A stretch of 64,000 nt of DNA from Hippasteria phrygiana (taxonomy: Eukaryota; Echinodermata; Asteroidea; Valvatida; Goniasteridae): the NCBI GenBank assembly GCA_037893225.1, contig JAZGUH010000771.1, positions 62,001-126,000 on the forward strand, given 5' to 3'. Below, piece after piece: positions 1 through 12,300 of this stretch. The number at the start of each line of letters is the position of its first letter. The stretch's first letter is position 1. The notes beneath the pieces were generated by a model that had not been told where the DNA came from, searched no databases, and saw only the letters and a list, made by a program, of their open reading frames with translations. The position numbers were made by a program, and so were the translations under genes.

Positions 1-353
1 GAAGAGGACTCTCAAAGATGGCCATCATCAGATTGTTTAGTTTCCTGGTTGCTGCGTTTACAACAAACTTACATGTTTATTACCCTGGTTCAGGCCCCCA
101 CTTGTCTGTTTGCTGGTTTTACAACAAGCTTGATATCAATCCAGTTGACCACTCAGTACAAGTTTAAACTGCAATCAAATGAACCAATTGACTGGATCGA
201 GTCTAGGCTTTTCCAGGTTCCTGCATTTTTTCCCCCAGTAAATAACCACTTACACACATGCTGATGCAAGTAAATATTGGTATTCACTTATCACAGATGC
301 TCTTTTTATTAAAGTGCATTTCTAGAGCAAAAGAGAAGGAAATTGAAACTTAC

Positions 354-380
354 GGAAAAATGTGGAAACGCCGACTGTTG
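354..380 (-). CDS. TLE: Candidate Groucho/TLE microexon (9 codons)
   Basis: Read on the minus strand, the pyrimidine tract TTTGTTTCTTTCTCAG is followed by 27 nt reading QQSAFPHFS and then a strong donor GTAAGT. Length and phase (0/0) keep the reading frame of the upstream exon ending IIG. The double glutamine fits the usual residues after IIG in this family. Vertebrate TLE3 isoforms are known to carry an optional short exon at this same junction (recalled, not checked). It could be a cassette exon or a chance pairing of splice-like sites; only transcripts would show which. Confidence 0.5.
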
Positions 381-3300
381 CTGAGAAAGAAACAAAAGAT
401 ACGGGCCTACATGAGAAGGTAGTTGAGCTAGGCCTGAATTCGTAATGGGTATTGTCATGGCAGCAGTTTTTATAACTTGTTTATATTTTTCATAAAAATA
501 TATATTTTTTTCTTTGTTTGGGATGGGGTTTGGATGTTTTTTTTTTTCCAATCAAGGATACTCAGTTTTAAAAAAATGGCTCTGAAAACAGAGAAAAGGC
601 TTGCCAGGGAACTTTCATTATTTGATGAGGGAAACAGTCTTGATTCAAGACTGAAATGTACATTTTGTTGCTTGGTGCGTCAGTTGTAAGTTGGTACACT
701 GCGCTTTTGTGCAAAAGTTTAAATTGTGGCACTCAGAAACAGATTCAGGTCTTAAATCAAGACTGGTCAGGAAGGGGAAGGGAACTAAGCTTTCCATGCC
801 TTTTCTGTGTGGTATCAAAAGGTGTACAAAAAAGTACTCAACCTACACTTCATACATGGGAGGGGGGTTGGATTTCTCTGTAAAAGGAAATACATGTTAT
901 CTCCAGGTTCACTTTATCTTCATTTTTCTCTCTATTAAATAAAGTATAAAACACACACAGAATAAAAACAGCCCACTGACGTGACGAGTCTTACAGATCA
1001 ACCATAATAAATTCACTTCTCAAATAACCTCTCAACCTTTTTTTCATATTTTTTGGGACCAGTGAACCGTACACAAATTCATTCACTGCCCTGTGCAAAC
1101 AGCTCTTAGCTATATTTTGCAATACATTCCAATCCTGAACAAACCAAAACAGGTAGCTATATTAAAAAGAAAATTCTCTCTCCTACTCCACTGGGCCAAA
1201 CAATTGTGAGGAATTTCACAATGATTGGTCATGAAGAACGAGGCCAAAATCAACAATGCCCAAAGTCAGTCTGCACAAGTGGTTTCATTTCAATAGTTCT
1301 GGGGGGAAAAAATAAAAAAATAATAATAATCTCTTGCCAACCAAAAACTGGTCGATTTGGAAGAATTTGCACACACCAAGGAGTCTTTGTTAGGCTCGGT
1401 GATAGGTTTTAAAAGTATTTCAGAGGACGCATTCATTCACCTGTTTGGAGATATGAAAGTTAGTGGGGGTGGGGGTGGTTACTCTCTGCCCTTAAGCTCA
1501 TGAACTATATTGTACACTCACTGAAATGAGTCTGATGAAAACATTGGAACATATGACAAAACACAACAACATACAAGTGAGTGATAAGTGCTTTATTTTA
1601 AAGTTAAGGACCCTTTTTAACCCCTTGCGTACGGTTGACCCAAATATGTGCAGATTGAAAATTGCCACCTGGCCGGTTGACGTCTAAACATGCCAATTTC
1701 TGCATTTTCAATCCATTATTGGGGTATTGTGTACGTTATGCTTGGCTGCACAAGCCTCTTTTTTCCGCTTTGCTTGGCTGCATAACCCGGCCTGGCGCCC
1801 CGGCGCCCCTATGAAATACCCAGTATTACCGGGTTCAAGGGGTTAAATAAGTCTTCCACAATGGAGATCAATAATATCCAGAGCTGCCAACCTTTTCAAA
1901 CTCACTTCAGTATTCAAAAAGCAAAACATCAGTATTTTGCTAAGAAAATCTATTTTTTCATGAAATTTAACTTCACCTGAAAATCAGATTTTTTTTTGCA
2001 CAGCATAGTCCACACTGCCAACACGGCAAAGGTCCTCAATAGTGAGAATGAAATTCGGAATACTCACTGTCACCTTATTTTAATTTTATTTTAAAAGCTC
2101 AAGTTTTATCCGTTCGGTTGGGATCGCAATAATGAGCCAGTACACGCACAGTATAATAGCATAATATGCATCACAAAACATTTTTATGGTTGAATTTCAA
2201 GAAATCCATATTTCTAAACAAAAATTCATACTTCCGTATTTTTCATGATTTTCCGTACGAAATACGGAAAATCCGTACTGGTTAGCAGCTCTGAATACAA
2301 CGATTTCCCCTCTCATATTTACATACCGAGCAAAAACAAAAACAAAATATCAAAACAGACAGCCATGTACACTGTTTTTAATGCACACTGAACAGCAGAT
2401 GTGTGAAAAAATGTCCCCAAGATTCATTCTGTACGATCTGGTCTAATACCAAAGCAAACGACTTTGAATGAATCAAAAGTAAACAGGATACGGTTCATTT
2501 TTTTTTAATGCCCAGGTCAAGCTTGACAAACTTGATGTAGTTTTCTTTTCCCCCCACAGCCTTGTTACATGAAGAATGGACGGATATACACCCAATTAGG
2601 AAGACATCTACCTTGTGGTAAACTAACTACCTTTGTCTGGGAAGGAAGGAAAAGTCTCACCAGGCCTTTCCTATGGGAGTTCCGCCTAGGATTTTCAACA
2701 AGCCGAGGCGGCGGGAAACGACACCAAAATCAGAGCCTTGAGTGGTCAGGTAAAAGAACATATGTGGCCTGACCAAGAGAGATGAGTCACATGTCACTAA
2801 ATGCATTTTTAAAATCCCGGCCAAATTAAGCCCGGTTCATACTTCATGCGAATGCGTATGCGAAGCGAATTCGTTAAGGTAACGGAGAACGTCGCAATGA
2901 AACTTCAATTGTTGACGTCATGAAATTCGCATTCGCATTCGCATTCGCATTCGCATTCGCATTCGCATTCGCATTCGCATTCGCATTCGCATTCGCATTC
3001 GCATTCGCATTCGCATTCGCATTCGCATTCGCATTCGCATTCGCATGAACCGGGCTTTACACTGGGTCAAGTTTTTGGAAAAATGGGATTGGAATTCAGT
3101 CAATCAAACCTTCATTTATTTTATTCTGAAGTTTTATCAAAGACATCTGCTTAAAAATCTATTTTAGTGACGTTTACTATTGGAGTTTCAGTCACAAACT
3201 GCAAAATGTAAGTGCAGTTTACATTTGACATGTAAGAAAAGTATATTTTCCTAGTTATCCATTAGGCAGTAAACATGTTCAGCCTTGGTGTGCATATTGG

Positions 3301-6300
3301 CAAAACCTGAAGAAAAATGGATACACCATTGCTATGAAAACACAAACACATTATTATTTTTTTCATTGTGCACAGTGCAAATTTTAAAAGCATTTCTTCT
3401 CATAATTAAACTTTTATCCATATCAGTTATTTACATTTTAACTCGGCAATGGAATGTTGTATGAATGTGTTGTTTTTTTATAAGATGAATCTTAGTGTCC
3501 CCTCTAAAAACTGATTAAGATTCCCCAATCACCAGGGAATGACATTTGACTCGTATCTCTTGATCAGTATGTAGGCTGGTTTGCTTAAGGTAAATGGAAG
3601 TGACATAAATATCAGTTAATCACTCCAGTTACATTTCTATCTCCGGGGGCCCCTTCAGACCGAGACAAAGAGGCTGCTACACATTAAAGTGTTAATGTGC
3701 ATTTTCCTTAATGGGAGTGGGGGGATGGGGAGGGGAGTGGGGGATGGGGAGGGGAGTGGGGGATGGGGAGGGGAGTGGGGGAGGGGGAGATAATCGTGGG
3801 CTATCTTCTGAAAAGAGAATTTTCATGTGTTATTGTTTCCCACATTGGGCCATGTGAGTGACCAGGAGTTTCAGTGGCTCCTACATCTTCAGAAACTCAC
3901 GACATAAGTTTAAGAGATGGGAACGCCCCACACAAAAACAACCTGCCTTCTCATACAAATGGGACAGATATTTACTAGTGTTGTTGTCTATTTACTCCAA
4001 GACTAATACACAAACATCTAATTCTAAAACCATCTCAATACCCCCCCTTTTGTCAAAATATAAGACTAACTTCCGAAAATGCACTAAAAACAACTGAACA
4101 GTGGCAAAAAAGTACTATACTTATATTTATAAGTAAATGATAATTCCGACCCTGTGGATCCTGAATAACTAAAGATTTCATCAAATGGAGAAACTTAAAC
4201 GGCATGTGGGTTTGAATGGACTATAGTTGAAACGGGACTCACCCCAATGATGGCATTTAGCTCCGTCATCGTGACCTGCTTGGCTCTCTCCACAGCCGCT
4301 GCAACTTGCTGTTGATGCTGCAAGGAAAACATGGTAAGAACAGCAAAATCTAGTCTCCTGGCTGTTACAAGACTGACCAGCAGTGTATCGATGGTCTCAT
4401 TTTGTACGCAAATGTTTGAGAAGTGAAGTACTGTCCAAGTCAGTCTACGGAATTGGTGATTCCAAAATGTCTACTTTCCAACACAATTTTATTAATTTTT
4501 TTCCATGTCCATAAATGATATTAACCCCTTGAACCTGGGCATTTCACGGGGGAGACGGGGCACCAGGCCGGGTTATGCAGCCAAGCAAAACGGAAACAAG
4601 AGGCTTGTGCAGCCAAGCATAACGTACACAATACTTTAATAATGGATTGAAAATGCAGAAATTGGCATAGACGTCAACCGGCCAGCTGGCAATTTTCAAT
4701 CTACACGTATTTGTGTCAACCGTACGGTTAACTGGCCAACCAGGACAATTAAATGGAAAACATTTCAAAAATCCACTCTGATAAGACTCGTCTACAACAA
4801 TTAAGCTTACCTCTTGTGAGAGAAATGGGATTATTTGTACACAGATCGCATTGAGACGCTTGGCAATTTCTGTCTGTAAATGAAACAAAAATAAACAGAC
4901 AAACAAACATGGTAAAGTATACAGCACATTAAGAAGTTGACACAGAGTAGTAATTAATATCCTTACATTAGAATTTCCTCACATGTAATTTTAGAATGGT
5001 CACTTTACTTGTGTGTAAATTGCACATGTACTAAAAGGCATTCACTGAATTCATTGCCATCTGAGAATTCCCCCCCCCCCCCCCCTGCCGAGGGAGCTTC
5101 AGAGATTCAGTCTTTGCTGTAATTACTGTGTCCGAACCCGAGAATCAATCTCAGTCGATGCTTCGAAGACAAGCATGCAGAGACCAAGATCCCAGGTCAA
5201 CTCCGAGATGATGCGCACCCAGTGCTGTAATTACGGCGCAAAGACGAGAGGGGGAGAGGGAGAGAGAAATTTGGAATGCGTAAATAGAGCATGACCGATC
5301 AATCAGCGTGCAGGGTTGATCAGTCGCGCGCTCGCTCTCTCTCCCCATCGGGCCAAGCTGGGATTGCCACTGCATAGCTAACACTCCCCTAATGACAAGT
5401 TTGCGCTTGGGGTTCCGATTTGTAAAAGGGGGGGGGGGGGAGGGATATACTTAGCTTGATCTAAATTCTAGCATTTCACCAGACCGTGATCCGACAGTTG
5501 TGCAAACCAAGCGAGTAAGACATCAATCTGTGAGACTGAGCTTTTTAGTTTTGATTGGGCTGCCATTAAATTTTCCGACACGATTCAGGAAATGCCTGGA
5601 TGGGTGGATGGGCAGGTTTAGCCCAAGGCAGAAAGAATTAGAAGTCTCACTTCTAAAAAAAATCTATTGGGATAGATCAATGTGGTAATAATGTACTACT
5701 AGTGCTACAAACTGCTTGCTTTAATACTGCAATGACCTGAAAATGAAATTCGTAAATGATAAAAGTTAGGAGGACCTGGCCTTTCAATTCGAGCAGAATC
5801 TTTCTCAGAGGCTACAGATATTAAACAGGAGCCAATTTCATAGAGCTGCTTATGCCCAAAAATTGATTAAGCATAAAAGAACTTGCTTAACCAGTTTACG
5901 CCGGGACTATTGTTCACGAGTCTGGGTGCCAGACAGATTTAGGCCTTTATCTGCGGGTAGCACACCCTGGCCTCGCTCACTGCGAGCCGGTCGCTGACAG
6001 ATATTTCGCTGAATGCGTGTATACATGTCATCCGACGCGAACTGGTTAATAAAAGCAGGTTACCAGGCAAAACTCCATGTAATGTATATTGCTTGTGACT
6101 GGTATTTAGATGTTTGCTTAGCATGAGAATTACATGGAGTTTTTGCTGGTAACCTGATTTTACTAAGCAAGTTTTTTGTGTGTGCTTAAGCAGCTCTATG
6201 AAATTGGCCCCAGATTAATCTTGGTTTTGGTGGTGGTGGCCTCAATCTGGATATCAGGTGAAGGTGGTGGGGGAAAAAGGTGGAAATTTAACTTGATGGT

Positions 6301-9300
6301 TAGGAATGTTTACGGAATTTAGGCAGGAAGCCTCTCAGGCACTTTTAAGTTGGCATAATGTGGCCTTTTCTTCCAAAATAATATTAAGCATTCTTGCATT
6401 ACAACAAAGTTTTTAATTTTTTTCCAAAGCCGCCATGCTTGAGCCCCTTTCCATAACCCCAACTTTACAATGAAGACTGACCAATCAAAACGGTGGAAAG
6501 ACGTCAAAATCGTCAGCCCAGATCCCGACCACAGTAGCATGACCACAAGTGCCCACGAGAGTCCCAGGTGATGACATGGCCAACACTCGTACTCCCGCTT
6601 CGAGATCATTCCATTGAAAAAAAAAAATCCTCTTTAACCATCCAATCCTGGCGGAACCACAACCATAAAATAAAGCAAGAGCCAGCAGTTAGCTACCAAT
6701 TCGGATTCTCCTGGCTGTAAACTGGCTAAATGGATGTGCCTCTATCCCCCAAAGACAGCCATCCCTGTGAGGTTTCAAAACTCCTTGGACGGCGATGCTC
6801 ACTTCTTCCATTGACAAGGAATTACTGTCTTTAATTTGATGGCAGGAAACACGCCTGTGTGCGCAGAAGTGATCCGAGTGACTGACTTGCTGCTTGGGGG
6901 GGATTTCTTACCGTCTCCTAATTTTCCTCTGGGATTCCGTAATTCAGTCGACATCATTTGAGACAATCCTATTCATCAGATTCAATCAAACCAGAAGGAC
7001 ATATGACAGAGACTTCCAACAATGAACATGCATTGTAAAACTGCAGCAATGTACCGGGAAAACTCTTTACAGGATTCATTTCTATTTTAATACAGATCAA
7101 TTTTTGGAATATAGAAGCTTGCACGCCTATATGGTAGTGCTACATGCATTTTTAATTATTAAAAGCAACAGAAATTACACACCTGCCTAAACTTATTGCA
7201 AAAAATGTATGCACAAAACCTTCAGTAGTAAAGGAAAATTCAAAAAATGAAGTGTCCTTTACAATCTGCATAATTTTCTCATGACGCCATACGATATGTC
7301 AGAAAATTCAAAGCCAAACTCCCCCCCCCCTCCACCCAACAAACTAAATGTACAAATAAATGTATACATTTCCATCCAGTCAAGTGTGACGATCACACAC
7401 CGTTGCCCATCCATGGAAATTAACAAAAATTATGGCGGGCTATCCTCCAGGCAAGCGTGGCCAGTCATCTGTCTTCATTGCATGCTGCCTGTTAAAGCTC
7501 GTCGCGGTCCGGTTGGGGAGAGCGTGGCCATGCATGGTCAGCCATGGGAGGTATTCCCAAAGCATAGGCTATTACTGCGCGATGAGGGCCAGTTCACACA
7601 CCCTCATTATGCATGGCAGGCTTGCCATGGCATATCCGCTAATATATTAATGAAAAGTGTTGCTTTTGCCCGCCATGCATGTTTGCCCATCTCGTTTGGT
7701 CATGCCGCCTCAATCCGCAGCGAGCATGCCAAGGCATTTACTTTCGGCTGCGCTTTGGTAGGGTCAATCGCTGGTACAATGAAAATTGCACACCGTTTAG
7801 GCATCAATGTCACTCAATACAGTGGGATGCGTTTGCTGGTTTTTAAAAGCAGAAAAAATTCCTAATGGCTATTTTCATTTCGTTTTTTTTTCTGGATGGT
7901 AATTTACATGTCAATTGAGTGATTAGAGGAAACTGTACTTTTTGACCATTATTTCTGACTTATTCAGATAATAAAAAATTGATTGGACATCTGAATGCAG
8001 AAAGAAAAACTTCAATTATAAAGGCGTGCGGGCTGGTGTTGCTCTTGCAGGGCTCCAGCACCGGGGTTGTTGATTTTTTAATATTTCTCTTGTACATTCT
8101 TCTCAAACTGTACAGTGGAACGCCGCTAAAACAAACATTGGGGATCCACACATTTTCTTCGATACATAGCGATTTTCGGCTGCTGCGTGTCCATTTTTCA
8201 ACATGGTGTCTGTTCTTTTAAATATCGTCCTCTTGCGTCGTATTTGAAGTGCGCCCGTATTTATTGTAATTGAAGGTTTTATTCAATTGTACTACATATT
8301 TCGCCAAATTTTGCAGTTTTCGGGCATTAGCGGCGCCCTCTTTTGACCATTGTCAGTGTCGTAGCATTTCTCGCATCCGCGCTCGGAGACACGAAACCAC
8401 TGTCCATTTATCTTGGCACGCACTGGTGGTTACTTAAGGAAAACTTTGAACATGTGCCGGCCATTGAATCATGTAATTACATGTTCATACTTCTAAGCTT
8501 ACCAAATTCTAAAGCAAAAGTTGGCTTTCCCTTCCTATTCCTTGGGGGAAATAAAAGCCACCTCTGTCACTCTTTAACAAAGCTGCGGCCGTTTGGGAAT
8601 TACAAACAGCCCAAATACCCAGTACATTTTTTTAATCCGTTGCCTTTTTTTCAACAACAAAGTTCGGTAAGTTTTGTACACAAAATTTGGGAGCCAAGGA
8701 TGGTGTTCGGTATAGCCGAATGTTCGGTATAGCGGTGTTCGGTACAGCGGCGTTCCACTGCATTCGCATGTACTAATCCAGATCTTTATTCAACGGTAAT
8801 CGTATCAACTCTAAACCCATTAGCAAAAGAGTTTAGCGTCTTCTCTCCAACGACGTTTTCTTGCAAGTGTCAAAATTTAGATATATCCATGTGAAACCTG
8901 TGAAACTCCTACAGTAGTGTGGAACTGCAGTCAGTACGAGTCAATATCGATTTCTGCAACATGTGGCAAATGTTTTCACGACCCATCTAATTATATGCCA
9001 GTTACATGTACATGATGAAACAGTTTACATGTAGTTGGGACTAAGCCTTGTAAGATTGAAATTGTTGGGGAAAAGACTGAAAAAAGTGCAGATGTTACGG
9101 AGGAATTGTATGTTAAATTGATTTTATTAAACCTTTTAATTAGGATTAAGCCTTAGAGTAACAGTATAAAATAAATTACAGGAAAGAAACATAACAAAAT
9201 TGTTATTTAAATCGCGATTTAAATCAAACAACACTGTCTAGGACCAACAATTATCTTGGGAAGCAAACCACTCAAATTCGGCAAAATCCTGCCGAATTTC

Positions 9301-12300
9301 ATTCAATGAATCAAGTGTTGTCCATGTACCCGTTATATATATAAAAAAAAAAAAAAAAAATCAATTTCAGTTTTTGTTCCCTTTATTTTCTTGATTTTTG
9401 GAAATGGGATCCGTAGTGAAAACTCTTCAGACAGTATCCTTTGAGACAAATGACCTAATAAAGTCCCACTCTGGTGTTCCGGTTACAAACCAATCAAATT
9501 TAATAGTGGGGCAGGCGGGCAGCCCGTGGTTTTTCGTGTCCACTCCGGACTTCCACAAGAGCACTGCGCTCGCCCTACGAGTACGCCTTTTGATAGTGTT
9601 TTCGCTCCGGGAAGAGTCGGGGAAACGATGAGAGGTGTCCAGTAACCACGTCAAGCGGGTTTCAGGTGGCATACCACGGGGCAATGGGTGGCTCGCGCCA
9701 CATCTCAATTGTTTTTGCAAGTATGCGGACACGGGCAATTGCCACCAGCTTTTGTTTTTATTACAGGTCTGTGGCCCGATGTTTCTGCCGAGAATCTCTC
9801 TCAAATTTTGAACGATACTTCATGCATATCAAATGGGCTAGGTACATCAGGATACCACAGTAACATCCTCTTTGGAATTCAAAAACAAATTCAATAAAAG
9901 TGATGTGGTAATTTCTGATCGGCATACAGGTTTACAAGTACTATGCAGTGGAGGGAGGCGAGTTGTTATCACAAATGGCAAATTCCCCCCCCCCCCCCGA
10001 CTGGATCTATAATTTCTTCAACTTCTTCAAGATTTATCCTGTACAGTAGAGCTTCACTATAGTGAACACCACTACATCAAACATTTGGCTATACCAAACA
10101 TCATCTGGCTCCCAAATTCATGTATTCAATACATACCGTTATATCCATTATAACCAACGACCACTATAGATTTTTTTGTGGATCCCATCATGTTTGTTAT
10201 AGTTGCGTTCTCCTGTTTATTTAGATCTGGTTAAAGGGAAAACCGTTTGGGTGGTAAGATCAGCAACCCTACCATCTCTGTTGATGACCCTTTATCCAGA
10301 GTGGCTTTAACCCCTTGAGTACTGTATTTTACGGGAGACGTCAGGGTGCCGCGGCGGCACTGGCAGCTAAGCGAACCGCTACAATGTGTTTGTGCAGTCA
10401 AGCATAACCTATACACAATAATCCAACAATGGATTGAAACTGCACAAACAGCAGCCAATGGCATCATCCGGCCAGATCGCACTGTTTAACCCAACAATGG
10501 ATTGAAACTGCACAAACAGCGGCCAATGGCGTCATCCGGCCTGGTGGCACTGTTTAATCCAACAATGGATTGAAACTGCACAAACAGCGGCCAATTGCGT
10601 CATCCGACCTGGTGGCACTTTTTTTTGCGCCATATTCCGTCATCCGTAGGTAAAGCCTTGTGTAAGTTGTAATGGAATGCTTCGACATACAATGTAAAGG
10701 GAAGCAAAAGTTGACTGATCTGACAAAGTCTAACACATCATGATTATGCCACAGTTGTAAAAATGCAACATCACAACAGAACGTCAAACAATGCCACAGG
10801 TGCAGACATTTGAGACCAAACACAGTACTGCTGAAAAAAAGAGATCAACTTGTTTTTATTTTTTTTATTTGGGAATTGCCAGGCAGCGTTTTTTGCTCTA
10901 AAAATACCAGGTTCAGCCTACTTGGGCAAAAAGTCGGGCTTGTCTTGTACATGTATTTCCTACAGCATGCATGCTTGCATTCAATTCACACTTCATGAAG
11001 TGGTCCATGGGAGTGTGACGGAGTGCCTGTCACACTTGGGCGGCCAACCTCATCTGTTGCCATCTTCAGCAAAGGAAGGGGGGGGGGGGGGGGGCTATGA
11101 GCTCCTAGGAAGGCCAGGCATGACGGACAGACATCTGCCAAAGAGTTTGAGTTCCTGTCTGCAGTGAAAGACTTGAACTTGACTTGAACACAAGGAAATG
11201 AATCAATCTACAATTTTATTTTATTGGCTTTTCTGAAATTTTTCGGAAAAGCCATTGTTTTTGTTCTGATTTTTTTTTTGGCTGTTTTGGAAACTTTTCC
11301 AAAACAGCCCTTGTTTTCGTTAAGATTTTTTTTTTTTTCTTTTTGGCTTTTCCGAAATTTTTCGGAAAAGCCATTGTTTTTGTTCTGATTGTTTTTTTTT
11401 TTCTTCTTCTCCTTCTTGTTCTTCTATCAAAAATGCCATAGACAAAGCACACGTTTTATTCTCACCGCCACTTTTGCCATTAAACAGACTTCAATCTTAA
11501 TGAAAGTTTGCATAGACTAAGACCCTATACCGAACTCGTGCATATTACTCTGACGTCATGATGACGTCATCACGTGGCACGTGACGTCATCTCAAAAGTG
11601 CATTTTTGAAGGGCCTATATCTAGAGAACCCTAAGTCCGATTGAGCTCAAACTTGGTTTGTTGGTGGACCGGCTTGTGTTATAGATAAAAATCGACGTGA
11701 CGTCATGATGACGTCATCATACGATTTTGCAGTAATTTTTAAAGTTTTGAACCCTTAAGCCATATCTCATCAACTGAACATGCTAATTTCGAAATTCTTT
11801 TTGTAATAGGTTTGTTAGATCATAGATACTTACATATAATTGTGAAAAATGTATGACGTCATCATGACGTCATCAAAAATGTGCTTTTTTGAAACACATA
11901 TAAGGGTAGGTCCGATCGTCACAAAACTTGGTGGGTAGGCAGATATTGTCACTAGCATGCAAAATCCGAAGTGACGTCATGATGACGTCATTGGCTGATT
12001 TTCTATGATTTTTTAAATGTTTCAAATTTCATTATACACTCAAAAACTTACACTGTCATTGATCGGATTGACTACAAACTCGATCCAGGCCAAGACGACG
12101 TTGCAAATGTTTGCTTCGACGAGTACAGTTGTGATGACGTCATCGTGGGTCACGTGACGTCATCTTAAAGGTGCACACTTTCAGGTCCTATATCTAGAGA
12201 ACCGTAAGTCCGATTGGGTGCAGTCTTAATGCTGATGTGCCAGGATTTGTTACAGATAAAAAATTGATGTGACGTCATGATGACGTCATCATGACGTCAT

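Noticed and set aside
2918..3103. Open frame encoding alternating Arg-Met
   Set aside because: It is the translation of the GCATTC hexamer array inside a MITE.
1..4242. Next constitutive Groucho/TLE exon with the GP-region histidine-rich segment
   Set aside because: I looked for it on the minus strand and found no matching coding segment; it is probably beyond the left edge.
7281..7865. 194-codon open frame
   Set aside because: No recognisable motif, it begins in a poly-C derived proline run, and no splice context supports it.
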